A DNA stretch of 55,259 nucleotides from positions 525,732-580,990 of the forward strand of contig UCHV01000011.1 of the NCBI GenBank assembly GCA_900472395.1. Reading direction: 5' to 3'. Both the position numbers and the translations under genes were made by a program. The first letter of the stretch is position 1. Each line of letters opens with the position of its first letter. The DNA is from Hyphomicrobiales bacterium. Its GTDB lineage: Bacteria > Pseudomonadota > Alphaproteobacteria > Rhizobiales > Rhizobiaceae. Shown here one piece after another: positions 10,602 through 20,369 of the stretch. The notes beneath the pieces were generated by a model. It had not been told where the DNA came from and ran no database searches. It saw nothing but the letters and a program-made list of their open reading frames with translations.

Positions 10602-12020
10602 TCATCGAAAATCGAACGCGCTGAGGCCGGTTGCCATTTCATCCAGCCCCAAAGGCCGCGTGATCGGCGGCTCGGCACGGGAAAGACAGCCGCGCCGTTC
10701 GCACAGGCGGCAGGCGGCGCCTGCAAGCACCGTGGCACCCGGAACGACCGCCGCCTCGCCATAAACGGTGTCATGCGCCGCCTCGAAATCGCAGCCGATC
10801 AGTATCGCGGTTCGGCGCACGCGCTCGTTGAACCCGGCCTGCGGTCCTTCAAGCGTACGGCATAACGTGAGATAACCACCACCGTCGGGCATTTCGACAC
10901 GATCGACCAGGATCTGACCCGGCTGAGCGAAGGCCGCATGCACACCGAGCCTTGGACAGAGCCCACCGAATTTTGCATGCGGATATCCTTGTGCGCCTGC
11001 GCGGCGAAGACGGTTTCCCGCATTGTCGATCTCGAAGAAGAAAAACGGCAGGCCGCAAGCGCCCGGTCGGGCAAGCGTCGCCAGCCGGTTCGCCGCCTGC
11101 TCGAAAGACACATCGAAGCGAGCACGCAGCACGTCGATATCGTAACGGGCGCGCTGGGCGGCGGCGAGGAAAACACCGTAAGGCATCATCAGGGCATGGG
11201 CGGCATAACGCGCCAGCTCGAACCGGGCGATACGTTTGGCCTCGCCGCTGGAAAAGGACAGGTCTTCCAGCTCGGCGGCAATCGCCTCCCCCAAGGCCAG
11301 CAGCGCCACTTCCATGGCGATTTCGCGCAGGCGGTCGCTGGCGGACAGTCGCTCGGACAGAAACAGGCGCAGCGAATGCCGGTCGTAACGGCGTTTCAGA
11401 TCCGGCATGACATGCACCGGCAAGGACCGCACGACGATGCCATGGCGGATCTTCAGCCAGCCCCTCAGCGCAGCCGCCAGATCTTCACCGGGCGCCAGTT
11501 CGGCAACGAACGCCTCTGCTGCATCTTCGATACGGGCAAAGAAATTCGGGCGATGTTCGAGCCGATCACGCACTTCGTCGGCCGGCAGGCGGGTGGCGGC
11601 CATGCCCGTTTCGTGGCCTTCGCGCGCCAGCAGTTCAGCGAGATCGGAGAGACGTGCGGCCTGTTCGCGATAGGCCCGGTAAAGCTTCAAGATACCGCCG
11701 GCGGTGTTGGGCGCAGCATCGGCAACCTCCACCAGTTCCTGATCGCCCGGCAGTTCGCCGGACAGAAGCGGATCGCGAAACACGTCTCTCAGTTCGCCGA
11801 CAACAGCCCCGCCATCGCTTTGCAGCGCCTCCAGATCTACCTTGTAGGTAGAAGCGAGCCGCAACAGCAGTTGCACCGTGAGAGGCCGCTGGTTGCGCTC
11901 GATGAGGTTGAGATAGGACGGAGAAATCTCCAGTCCTTCCGCCATCGCCGCTTGCGTCAGTTCAAGCCCCAGCCGGATGCGCCGAACCCTCGGCCCGGCA
12001 AAGATCTTTCGTTCCGCCAT
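10602..12020 (-). CDS. XRE-family regulator with ScfR/RamB-type C-terminal domains
   Basis: The 472-residue protein begins with a helix-turn-helix of the XRE type (about residues 8-65; recognition segment ISPSYLNLIERNQRP). A middle region resembles the IrrE-like/M78 fold but lacks a recognisable HExxH zinc site, so it is probably a sensor and not a protease. The C-terminal ScfR-type domain has the cysteine cluster CRLCERRGC. Relatives regulate acetate, propionate and glyoxylate-cycle genes (RamB in Corynebacterium, short-chain fatty acid regulators in proteobacteria). It is divergent from aceA, which makes aceA the likely target. GGGAGGAGAG before the ATG at 12020 fixes the start. Confidence 0.85.
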   Translation of the reverse strand: MAERKIFAGPRVRRIRLGLELTQAAMAEGLEISPSYLNLIERNQRPLTVQLLLRLASTYKVDLEALQSDGGAVVGELRDVFRDPLLSGELPGDQELVEVADAAPNTAGGILKLYRAYREQAARLSDLAELLAREGHETGMAATRLPADEVRDRLEHRPNFFARIEDAAEAFVAELAPGEDLAAALRGWLKIRHGIVVRSLPVHVMPDLKRRYDRHSLRLFLSERLSASDRLREIAMEVALLALGEAIAAELEDLSFSSGEAKRIARFELARYAAHALMMPYGVFLAAAQRARYDIDVLRARFDVSFEQAANRLATLARPGACGLPFFFFEIDNAGNRLRRAGAQGYPHAKFGGLCPRLGVHAAFAQPGQILVDRVEMPDGGGYLTLCRTLEGPQAGFNERVRRTAILIGCDFEAAHDTVYGEAAVVPGATVLAGAACRLCERRGCLSRAEPPITRPLGLDEMATGLSAFDFR

Positions 12021-12054
12021 TCGCTCTCCTCCCAAAGAAGCAACCAGCACAACA

Positions 12055-12092
12055 TTTACAAAAATTGACAAATCTTCTCTGCACTTTGTCAA
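12055..12092. promoter_or_regulatory. Candidate operator array between the ScfR/RamB-like regulator and aceA
   Basis: Three related octamers lie in this gap: TTTACAAA (12055-12062), TTGACAAA (12065-12072) and the inverted copy TTTGTCAA (12085-12092). The first two are 10 bp apart, one helical turn; the second and third form a perfect inverted repeat with 12-nt spacing. A looser dyad CTTGAC...GACAAG lies at 12171-12186, near the aceA start. The divergent layout suggests binding by the adjacent regulator for autoregulation and aceA control. Confidence 0.55.
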
Positions 12093-12212
12093 CAACAGTA
12101 CATCTCGACCCTTTTACTGCCGAAACACTGCGGATTTGATTAGATACAATTATGAATCCAATGTAAATTCCTTGACATCGGACAAGTCACCGAAGCCTAA
12201 AGGGAGTATGGC

Positions 12213-13502
<1,290 letters not shown>

Positions 13503-13542
13503 CTGCCACTGCAGAGTCAAAAATCACAGAGAGGAGATTATC

Positions 13543-13809
13543 ATGAACATGCACAACCCCATTCCGCAGCCGCAAACCATCCAGACCCACGTCAAGGAAC
13601 GTGCCGAGGAACAGGCATCCGCAATGAGCGTCGAGCAACAGGCGGCAATCCGCTCGCTGGCAAACGACCTGCACCGGCTCAACCATTCGGTCATGAAGGC
13701 GGTCGAGGCCGGTGTTTCGGTCGAACTCGTCCGCTCCGCCCGCCATCACGGCGGGGACGGACAGTGGGGTGATCTGCTGATCCCGGTCGTTGTTGCCCGC
13801 AGCAATTGA
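13543..13809 (+). CDS. Small conserved-type protein downstream of aceA (unknown function)
   Basis: This 88-residue protein is preceded by a strong GAGAGGAGA ribosome site, 40 bp after the aceA stop and before a shared terminator, so it is probably in the aceA operon. It has a Pro/Gln-rich N-terminus, a predicted helical middle (residues 17-60) and a C-terminal segment GDGQWGDLLIPVVVARSN. No signal peptide, membrane segment or familiar domain is visible. The frame is also open upstream inside aceA, but codons there are shadows. Function unknown. Confidence 0.75.
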   Translation: MNMHNPIPQPQTIQTHVKERAEEQASAMSVEQQAAIRSLANDLHRLNHSVMKAVEAGVSVELVRSARHHGGDGQWGDLLIPVVVARSN

Positions 13810-13830
13810 GGCGTAGCCGACCCGTAACGC

Positions 13831-13866
13831 AAAAGGCCGGACTGCTCTCGCGATCCGGCCTTCTTC
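13831..13866 (+). terminator. Bidirectional intrinsic terminator between the aceA operon and the chemoreceptor gene
   Basis: Stem GGCCGGA (13835-13841) / TCCGGCC (13854-13860) is flanked by AAAA on the left and TTCTTCATTTTT on the right, so it can end transcription from both converging sides. Confidence 0.85.
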
Positions 13867-13886
13867 ATTTTTCCAGGCGAAAAACC

Positions 13887-15725
13887 TTAAGCGGCGTAAC
13901 GCTTGTGGCCGGCGCCGCGGTCGGATTCGATGCGGAACTGCTGCACCAGCATCATCAGCTGGTTGGCTTCTTCCGCCAGCGTACGGCTGGCTTCGCTGGT
14001 TTCCTCCACCATCGCGCCGTTCTGCTGGGTCATCTGGTCCATGCGATTGACCGACTGGTTGATGTCCTGCAGGGCGGCAGACTGGTCGCGAGCGGCGGTG
14101 GCGATGGTTTCCACGTGCTTGCTGATTCCGGTGATCTGCTGGCTGATGGTCGATAGAACTTCACCCGTCTGCTGAACGAGACCGGCACCGTTGCTGACTT
14201 CGTTGCTGGACTGATTGATCAGCGTCTTGATCTCGCGGGCGGCATCGGCGGAACGCTGGGCCAGTTCGCGCACTTCCTGGGCAACGACCGCGAACCCCTT
14301 GCCGGCTTCACCGGCACGTGCCGCTTCGATACCGGCGTTCAGCGCCAAAAGGTTGGTCTGGAAAGCGATGTCGTCGATCACCTCGATGATCTGTTCGATC
14401 TTCTTGGAGGCTTCCTCGATGCGATCCATGGCCTCTACGGCATTGTTGACGACGGTGCCCGAGCTGTCGGCGTTCTGCTTTGTCTTGGCGACGGCATCGT
14501 TGGCTTCACGGGCACGTTCCGCGGATGAGCGAACGGTGGCGGTGATTTCCTCGACGGCGGCAGCGGTTTCCTCGAGCGAAGCAGCCTGGCTTTCCGTGCG
14601 CTTGGCAAGGTCAGCAGACGACTGGCTGAGTTCACCACTGTTGCGCTGGATGGCCAGCGTGCTTTCCCGGATGCGCGACAGCGTATCGCGCAGACGCTCG
14701 ATCGAGCCGTTGAAATCGACGCGGAGCTGTTCGAGACGGCCGGTGAAGGCGCGGTCGATCTTGACCGACAGATCACCCTGCGACAGGCGGGCAAGTGCGG
14801 CGCCAAGCTCGGTGACGGCAGTGTTGATCTGGTTGTCGACTTCCAGCTTCTCGGCATCGTTGCGACGGCGGTCGGCATCGGCGCTTGCACGGTCGTCGGC
14901 GCTGCGGGCTTCGATCAGGCGCTTCTGGCGGGCGTTATCGCGGAAGATTTCCAGCGCGCGGGCAATATTGCCGAACTCGTTGCGGCGGTCGAGATAAGGC
15001 ACATCGGTATCGGTGCCTTCGGCCATGGTGCGGATCGTGCCGGTCAGAACGCTGAGCGGCTTGACCAGATGGCGGATGGCGACGAAGCCGATGAGGCCCA
15101 TGGCGATCAGGGCCAGAAGGCTGGTCACGGCCATCTGGGTAACGGCGGCCGAAAGCTGGGCGAAATAGACTTCCATCGGAATGCCGATGAACAATACACC
15201 GGTCACCGCATTGGACTTGTCCTTGATCGGGTAATAACCGGTCATGAAATCGCGACCGAACAGAGCGGCCTGGCCGAAATAGGCCTCACCCTTGGCAAGC
15301 GTCTTCTGGGCCGGATGTTCGGCGGCCAGCTTGGTGCCGACGGCCCGCTCGCCCTTCTCGGTCTTCACATTGGTGGAGATGCGCACGTATTCGCTGCCAT
15401 CCTTGCGGAATACGGTGGCAACGCCATCGATCGACTGAGCCGTGCGGTCGACAAGGTTATGACCGTTCAGCTCGATCGCGCCGGCATGGGCGACGCCGGT
15501 GATGACACCGTCCTTGAGCGCGATATCGGTACCTTCGGACTCGACCTGATAAAGAACACTCATCGCACGAACGGCATTATGCGCGTCTTCGACGGCATTG
15601 CCCATGATATCCGAGCGAAGATTAAGATAGGTCATTCCTGAAAGTGCCGAGATCGAAACAAACACCAGGAAAAGACAAAGAGATACAATGCGCGCGACGA
15701 CAGACGACGGCAAAAACCCCAACAT
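13887..15725 (-). CDS. Methyl-accepting chemotaxis protein with a Cache_3/Cache_2-type sensor
   Basis: This is a 612-residue receptor. It has a membrane segment at about 8-31, a periplasmic domain at 32-185 of the single-Cache Cache_3-Cache_2 type ([40 protein letters not shown]), a second membrane segment at about 186-208, HAMP at 209-262 and a long coiled-coil signalling domain. The hairpin tip contains [20 protein letters not shown]. The C-terminus (HKRYAA) has no CheR/CheB tether pentapeptide. Related sensor domains often bind carboxylates, but the ligand cannot be read from sequence. It would feed the motility system whose structural genes fill 36464-55259. Confidence 0.93.
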   Translation of the reverse strand: MLGFLPSSVVARIVSLCLFLVFVSISALSGMTYLNLRSDIMGNAVEDAHNAVRAMSVLYQVESEGTDIALKDGVITGVAHAGAIELNGHNLVDRTAQSIDGVATVFRKDGSEYVRISTNVKTEKGERAVGTKLAAEHPAQKTLAKGEAYFGQAALFGRDFMTGYYPIKDKSNAVTGVLFIGIPMEVYFAQLSAAVTQMAVTSLLALIAMGLIGFVAIRHLVKPLSVLTGTIRTMAEGTDTDVPYLDRRNEFGNIARALEIFRDNARQKRLIEARSADDRASADADRRRNDAEKLEVDNQINTAVTELGAALARLSQGDLSVKIDRAFTGRLEQLRVDFNGSIERLRDTLSRIRESTLAIQRNSGELSQSSADLAKRTESQAASLEETAAAVEEITATVRSSAERAREANDAVAKTKQNADSSGTVVNNAVEAMDRIEEASKKIEQIIEVIDDIAFQTNLLALNAGIEAARAGEAGKGFAVVAQEVRELAQRSADAAREIKTLINQSSNEVSNGAGLVQQTGEVLSTISQQITGISKHVETIATAARDQSAALQDINQSVNRMDQMTQQNGAMVEETSEASRTLAEEANQLMMLVQQFRIESDRGAGHKRYAA

Positions 15726-15830
15726 AAAGCGGCCCCCATTTCAAAAACCAGTAGTAATTGGGGGGAACATTACGCGAGATGCGTAAAAAACTTCCTAAAT
15801 ATGCGCTTTGTCATTAATCGTACAGAAAGG

Positions 15831-15842
15831 ACTTGCGCAAGT
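15831..15842. promoter_or_regulatory. Perfect 12-bp palindrome upstream of the chemoreceptor gene
   Basis: ACTTGCGCAAGT is self-complementary and lies about 106 bp before the chemoreceptor start, in the 205-bp gap to the small membrane-protein gene. It could be an operator; no cognate regulator is adjacent. Nothing else in this gap is recognisable. Confidence 0.3.
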
Positions 15843-15930
15843 GCTTACATGGCATGCTTCGCAAGGCAAAAGTTATATAAGTAACTAACCGATATGTTTT
15901 TCAGAACATTACGGCAGACTTCAAGCAACG

Positions 15931-16062
15931 TTACCAGACTGTGGTAAGCGCCATCAAGGCAGCGGTTGCGCATACAGCAACGGCGAACAGTTTAAGCTTG
16001 AGGCTTGCAGCAGCTTCAGTCTTTGCGATGGCAATGGCACGAGCACGACGACGGTTCTGCAT
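15931..16062 (-). CDS. Putative 43-residue single-pass membrane protein
   Basis: The ATG at 16062 opens a 43-codon frame encoding an Arg-rich start (MQNRRRARAIAIAK) and a hydrophobic segment (LFAVAVCATAALMALTTVW) that runs to the C-terminus. GGGAA lies about 10 nt upstream. The basic-then-hydrophobic layout fits a small inner-membrane protein with the N-terminus in the cytoplasm. The frame extends upstream to 16176 but that part looks non-coding. No family recognised. Confidence 0.45.
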   Translation of the reverse strand: MQNRRRARAIAIAKTEAAASLKLKLFAVAVCATAALMALTTVW

Positions 16063-16204
16063 CAGTATATTCCCGGACGGAGGGTTTTTGATCGGCGACA
16101 GGCGACCGACCAGCGCTTGGCACAGGATAAAAGTCCATGACTGTGCGCGCATTAAGGCAGGATGCCTCCGTTGCATTAAAAAGTGCTAAAAGATACCGGC
16201 CGCA

Positions 16205-17398
16205 TCATAGCGATTGCGACAGCGCCTCACCGCAGGCATGGCCGGATGCCCAGGCCCACTGGAAATTATAGCCGCCGAGCCAGCCGGTGACATCGACGCA
16301 TTCACCGATGAAATAAAGACCGGGCACGGTTTTCGCCTGCATCGTCTTGGAATCGATCTGCGACGTATCGATGCCGCCGATCGTCACTTCCGCCGTGCGA
16401 TACCCTTCGGAACCGGCCGGCACGATCGTCCAATCCTGTGCGGACGCCGCCAGCGCTTCCAGCTTGCGGTCACCCTGATCGGCCATCTGGCCACTCATCC
16501 CGGCATTTTCGGTGAGGAATTGCGCCAGCCGTTTCGGCAGGATTTCGCCAAGCACGGTCTGCGCCGCCTGTTTGCCATTGGCTTTTCGCCCGTCCTTTAG
16601 GCGGTTGGCGATATCGATATCCGGCTCGATCGACAGTTTGATCGCATCCCCTTCCCTCCAATAGGACGAGATCTGCAGGATGGAGGGACCGCTGATGCCG
16701 CGATGGGTGAAGAGCAGAGCCTCACGAAACGACGTCTTGCCGTGTTTGACTTCAGCATCGACAGCAATGCCGGAGAGCGGCGACAGTTTTCCGAGAAGAG
16801 CCGGATCAAGCGTCAGCGGCACGAGGCCCGGACGTGTCTCGGTGACCTTCAGGCCGAATTCGTCAGCGATGCGATAGGCAAAACCCGTCGCCCCCATTTT
16901 CGGGATCGACTTGCCGCCGGTGGCGATCACGACGTTATCCGCCTCGACCATGCCGTTCGATGTCATCACGCGAAAACCGTCAGGCCCTTTTTCAACGGCG
17001 GAAATCTCGGTGCGTAGTTCGAGCGCGGCGCCAACGGCCTGCATCTCGTCCAGCAGCATGCGGATGATATCCTTGGCGCTGTCATCGCAGAACAATTGCC
17101 CCAGCGTCTTTTCATGAAAGGCGATGCGGTGATTTTCGACCATATCGACAAAGTCGCGCGGCGTGTAACGCGCCAGCGCCGATTTGGCGAAATGCGGATT
17201 GGCCGACAGATAGTTTTTCGGACCGGCATGGATATTGGTGAAGTTGCAGCGGCCGCCGCCGGAAATGCGGATCTTTTCGGCCGGGTTTTTGGCGTGATCG
17301 AGCACGAGAACGCGGCGACCGCCTTGGCCAGCGCGGATCGCGCACATCAACCCGGCCGCACCTGCGCCCAATATCACCACGTCAAATCTGCGGGCCAA
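16205..17398 (-). CDS. NAD(P)/FAD-dependent oxidoreductase, BaiN/HI0933 family
   Basis: The 397-residue flavoprotein has an N-terminal dinucleotide-binding motif VVILGAGAAGLMCAIRAG. The family signature EKIRISGGGRCNFTN is at about residues 41-55, and the C-terminal FAD motif YFIGECVDVTGWLGGYNFQ near 370. Members of this family (YhiN, BaiN) are FAD proteins that mostly lack an assigned reaction; BaiN-type enzymes act on bile acid intermediates in gut bacteria, which is unlikely here. It is divergent from the puuA-like gene across a 150-bp gap and may be unrelated to it functionally. Confidence 0.88.
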   Translation of the reverse strand: MARRFDVVILGAGAAGLMCAIRAGQGGRRVLVLDHAKNPAEKIRISGGGRCNFTNIHAGPKNYLSANPHFAKSALARYTPRDFVDMVENHRIAFHEKTLGQLFCDDSAKDIIRMLLDEMQAVGAALELRTEISAVEKGPDGFRVMTSNGMVEADNVVIATGGKSIPKMGATGFAYRIADEFGLKVTETRPGLVPLTLDPALLGKLSPLSGIAVDAEVKHGKTSFREALLFTHRGISGPSILQISSYWREGDAIKLSIEPDIDIANRLKDGRKANGKQAAQTVLGEILPKRLAQFLTENAGMSGQMADQGDRKLEALAASAQDWTIVPAGSEGYRTAEVTIGGIDTSQIDSKTMQAKTVPGLYFIGECVDVTGWLGGYNFQWAWASGHACGEALSQSL

Positions 17399-17487
17399 AC
17401 GAAAAACTCCTGGAAACGAGCGGCGTTTCTGTTGGGATCATGCGTCCATGTCAATGGCGACAAAGACATGAAACATAAGATCCTGCC

Positions 17488-17504
17488 TATCGCCAATTGC
17501 CATA
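17488..17504. promoter_or_regulatory. Imperfect dyad and possible -10 upstream of the puuA-like gene
   Basis: TATCGCCAATTGCCATA is an imperfect palindrome in which 12 of 17 positions are symmetric. It sits about 44 bp before the ATG at 17548. TATTAT at 17512-17517 could be a -10 element, which would place the dyad over the -35 region. This is an operator candidate only. Confidence 0.3.
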
Positions 17505-17547
17505 AGACGACTATTATAGGGTTCCCGACCAACGCTTCCGGTGAGCC

Positions 17548-18975
17548 ATGCCGCCCAAGAAAAAGCCGACGCCTTCCGCCCCCAAGCCAAAAATCCCGGC
17601 CTCCGTTCTGGAATCCCGACGCGGGGTGAAATCCTGGCAAGAAGCCGCAGCGTGGCTGAAAGTGCGCGGTATCGAGGATGTCGAATGTATCACGCCGGAC
17701 CTTGCCGGCGTGCCGCGCGGCAAGATGATGCCGGCATCGAAATTCACCAGCAACACGTCGCTGGCGTTGCCCTCGGCGCTCTACCGCCACACGATTTCGG
17801 GCGAATACCCGGACGAGACCGGCAACTTCCGTTATGACAGCCGCGACAGCGACATCAAACTGGTGCCGGACCTTTCGACGCTTTCCGTGGTGCCCTGGGA
17901 AAGCGACCCGACGGCGCAGGTGATCTGCGATATCGTCGGCGCCGACGGCAAGAATGTGCCTTATACGCCACGCAACGTCTTGAAAAACGTGGTAAAACTC
18001 TATTCGGATCGCGGCTGGAAACCGGTCGTCGCGCCGGAAATCGAGTTCTATCTCGTCGCCGTCAACGAAGACCCGGATTACCCGCTGCATCCGCCGAAAG
18101 GCCGCTCGGGCCGTTCGATTTCCGGTGGCCAGAGCTATTCGATCGCCGGCATAAACGAATTCGACGAGTTGATCGACGACATCTACCACTTTTCCGAAAA
18201 GCAGGGCCTGGAGATCGACACGCTGATCCATGAAGAGGGTCCGGCGCAGCTGGAAATCAACCTGCGTCATGGCGATCCGATCCAGCTGGCCGATCAGGTA
18301 TTTCTGTTCAAGCGCACCATTCGCGAGGCGGCGCTGAAACACGGCATCTATGCCACTTTCATGGCCAAGCCGATGCAGGGCCAGCCGGGCTCGGCCATGC
18401 ACGTGCACCAGTCCGTGGTGGATATCGCTTCCGGCCGCAACATCTTCTCCAACGAGGATGGCACGCCGTCGAAGGAGTTTTTCCACTTCATCGGCGGCAT
18501 GCAGAAATTCGTGCCGAGTTCGCTGGTCATGCTGGCACCATACGTGAATTCCTATCGCCGCCTGACGCCGGATATGGCCTGCCCGGTCAACAATGCCTGG
18601 GGTTACGACAATCGCACCACGGCTTTCCGGGTGCCGGTGTCCGATCCTTCCGCCCGACGCGTCGAAAACCGCCTGCCGAGTTCGGATGCCAATCCATATC
18701 TGGCTCTGGCTGCCTCACTCGGCTGCGGGCTGCTTGGCATCGCCAAGGAAATCCAGCCGACCGAACCGACCTCGGACACCGCCAACGAAGGCTCCATCGA
18801 ACTGCCGCGCGGTCTTCTTGAGGCTGTCGCACTGCTGGAGGGCGAACCGGCATTCGAGGAAGTGTTCGGCTCCGAATTCATCAATATTTACGCCGGGGTG
18901 AAACGCGGCGAATTCGAAACATTCATGCAGGTGATCAGTCCCTGGGAACGTGAATTCCTGTTGCTGAACGTTTGA
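17548..18975 (+). CDS. puuA: Glutamine synthetase family enzyme, gamma-glutamylputrescine synthetase-like
   Basis: The 475-residue protein has the GS beta-grasp N-terminal part and the catalytic domain with metal ligands in PEIEFYLV and LEINLRHGDP, the ATP/ammonia-site segment GSAMHVHQS, and NPYLALAASLGCGL near the C-terminus. It lacks the classical GlnA adenylylation tyrosine loop, and the N-terminus is lysine/proline rich. GS paralogs next to an OrdL/PuuB-type oxidase usually glutamylate putrescine or another amine. Only 10 bp separate it from the downstream oxidase, so the two form an operon. Exact amine substrate uncertain. Confidence 0.85.
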   Translation: MPPKKKPTPSAPKPKIPASVLESRRGVKSWQEAAAWLKVRGIEDVECITPDLAGVPRGKMMPASKFTSNTSLALPSALYRHTISGEYPDETGNFRYDSRDSDIKLVPDLSTLSVVPWESDPTAQVICDIVGADGKNVPYTPRNVLKNVVKLYSDRGWKPVVAPEIEFYLVAVNEDPDYPLHPPKGRSGRSISGGQSYSIAGINEFDELIDDIYHFSEKQGLEIDTLIHEEGPAQLEINLRHGDPIQLADQVFLFKRTIREAALKHGIYATFMAKPMQGQPGSAMHVHQSVVDIASGRNIFSNEDGTPSKEFFHFIGGMQKFVPSSLVMLAPYVNSYRRLTPDMACPVNNAWGYDNRTTAFRVPVSDPSARRVENRLPSSDANPYLALAASLGCGLLGIAKEIQPTEPTSDTANEGSIELPRGLLEAVALLEGEPAFEEVFGSEFINIYAGVKRGEFETFMQVISPWEREFLLLNV

Positions 18976-18985
18976 AGGAGACCGC

Positions 18986-20275
18986 ATGACCGCATGGCAG
19001 AGCCCGATCGCGCCTGGAATTTCATGGTATCAGGCGTCTGCTGGCGAGCGCCCCACCTACCCGGCGCTCGATGGTTCCAGAACCACGGACGTCGCGATCA
19101 TCGGCGGCGGTTTTACCGGCCTGCAGGCCGCCTATTGCCTTGCATCGGCCGGCGTGTCCGTCACCCTGATCGAGGCCTGCCATTTCGGTGATGGCGCTTC
19201 GGGCCGCAATGGCGGCCAGCTTGGCACCGGGCAGCGCTGGTGGCCGGAAGAGCAGGAAGAGGCGCTCGGGCTGGAACGCTCGCGTGCCCTGTTCGACATG
19301 GCCGAACATGCCAAGCGTTACCTGCTGGATTTTGCCGACAAGCACGGCATCGACATGGAATATGTGCAGGGCCATATGTGCGTGGCGCACAAGCCGGGGC
19401 ATGACAAGGAATACCGCGCCAATGCCGAGATTGCGGCAACACGTTACGACTACCCGTACATTACTTACATGGACAAGGTCGAGACCACTGAGCGGCTAGG
19501 TTCCAGCCATTACCACTGTGGCGTTTATGACGGCGGAACAGGGCATATCCATCCGCTGAAACTGCTGATCGGCCTTGCCCGTACCGCGGCGGCGGCCGGC
19601 GCTGCCATTTTTGAAAACACACCCGCGAAATCGATCTCGCAAGCCGGTGGAAAGACGCTGATCGAAACACCGACCGGCACGATCACCGCCAATCGCGTTC
19701 TGATCGCCACAAACGCCTATATCGGCAATCTGGAACCGGTGACGGCGGCGCATGTCATGCCGATCCGCTCCTTCATCGGCGCGACCGAACCGCTGGATGC
19801 GCATCCGACCATTCTGGCCGGCAACGAATCGGTGGCGGATTCGCGTTTCGTCGTGCGTTATTTCCGCAAGTCGAAGGATGGGCGGCTGCTGTTCGGCGGC
19901 CGCGAGGCCTATACCGCCGACAGTCCGCGCGATATTTCCAGCCATATCCGCCGGCAGATCGCCGAGATTTATCCGGCGCTGAACAATATCGAGATCACCC
20001 ATTCCTGGGGCGGTTCCGTGGGGATCACCCTCACGCGCCAGCCTTTTGTGAGAGAAGTGATGCCCGGCGTCATGTCGGTCGGCGGTTATTCCGGCCATGG
20101 CGTCATGCTGTCAAATTATTGTGGCAAGCTTTATGCTGATATGACACTCGGCAAATCAACGGAGCTTTCCTATCTTGCCGAACTGGACGTTCCGGCTTTT
20201 CCGGGAGGGACGCGCCTGCGTGCTCCGCTCCTCTTCCTCGCCCTGACCTGGTACGCGTTGCGCGACCGGTTCTGA
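18986..20275 (+). CDS. puuB: FAD-dependent oxidoreductase, PuuB/OrdL-like
   Basis: The 429-residue DAO-family flavoprotein has the dinucleotide motif VAIIGGGFTGLQAAY at about residues 32-46, the characteristic GASGRNGGQLGTG segment and C-terminal SVGGYSGHGVMLSNYCGK. PuuB oxidises gamma-glutamylputrescine to the aldehyde with release of ammonia and hydrogen peroxide. The ribosome site GAAGGAGACC is strong. Enzymes for later steps (PuuC and PuuD) are not in the window. With potFGHI 7 kb away, the two loci would import and start degrading putrescine. Confidence 0.85.
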   Translation: MTAWQSPIAPGISWYQASAGERPTYPALDGSRTTDVAIIGGGFTGLQAAYCLASAGVSVTLIEACHFGDGASGRNGGQLGTGQRWWPEEQEEALGLERSRALFDMAEHAKRYLLDFADKHGIDMEYVQGHMCVAHKPGHDKEYRANAEIAATRYDYPYITYMDKVETTERLGSSHYHCGVYDGGTGHIHPLKLLIGLARTAAAAGAAIFENTPAKSISQAGGKTLIETPTGTITANRVLIATNAYIGNLEPVTAAHVMPIRSFIGATEPLDAHPTILAGNESVADSRFVVRYFRKSKDGRLLFGGREAYTADSPRDISSHIRRQIAEIYPALNNIEITHSWGGSVGITLTRQPFVREVMPGVMSVGGYSGHGVMLSNYCGKLYADMTLGKSTELSYLAELDVPAFPGGTRLRAPLLFLALTWYALRDRF

Positions 20276-20369
20276 GGTAAAAATCCACTGCCACCCGTTT
20301 TCGGGCTGGCGCTTTTAAATCGATTAGATTATGACCCTCATCAACAACGCGACTTCGAGAGAACAAGGC

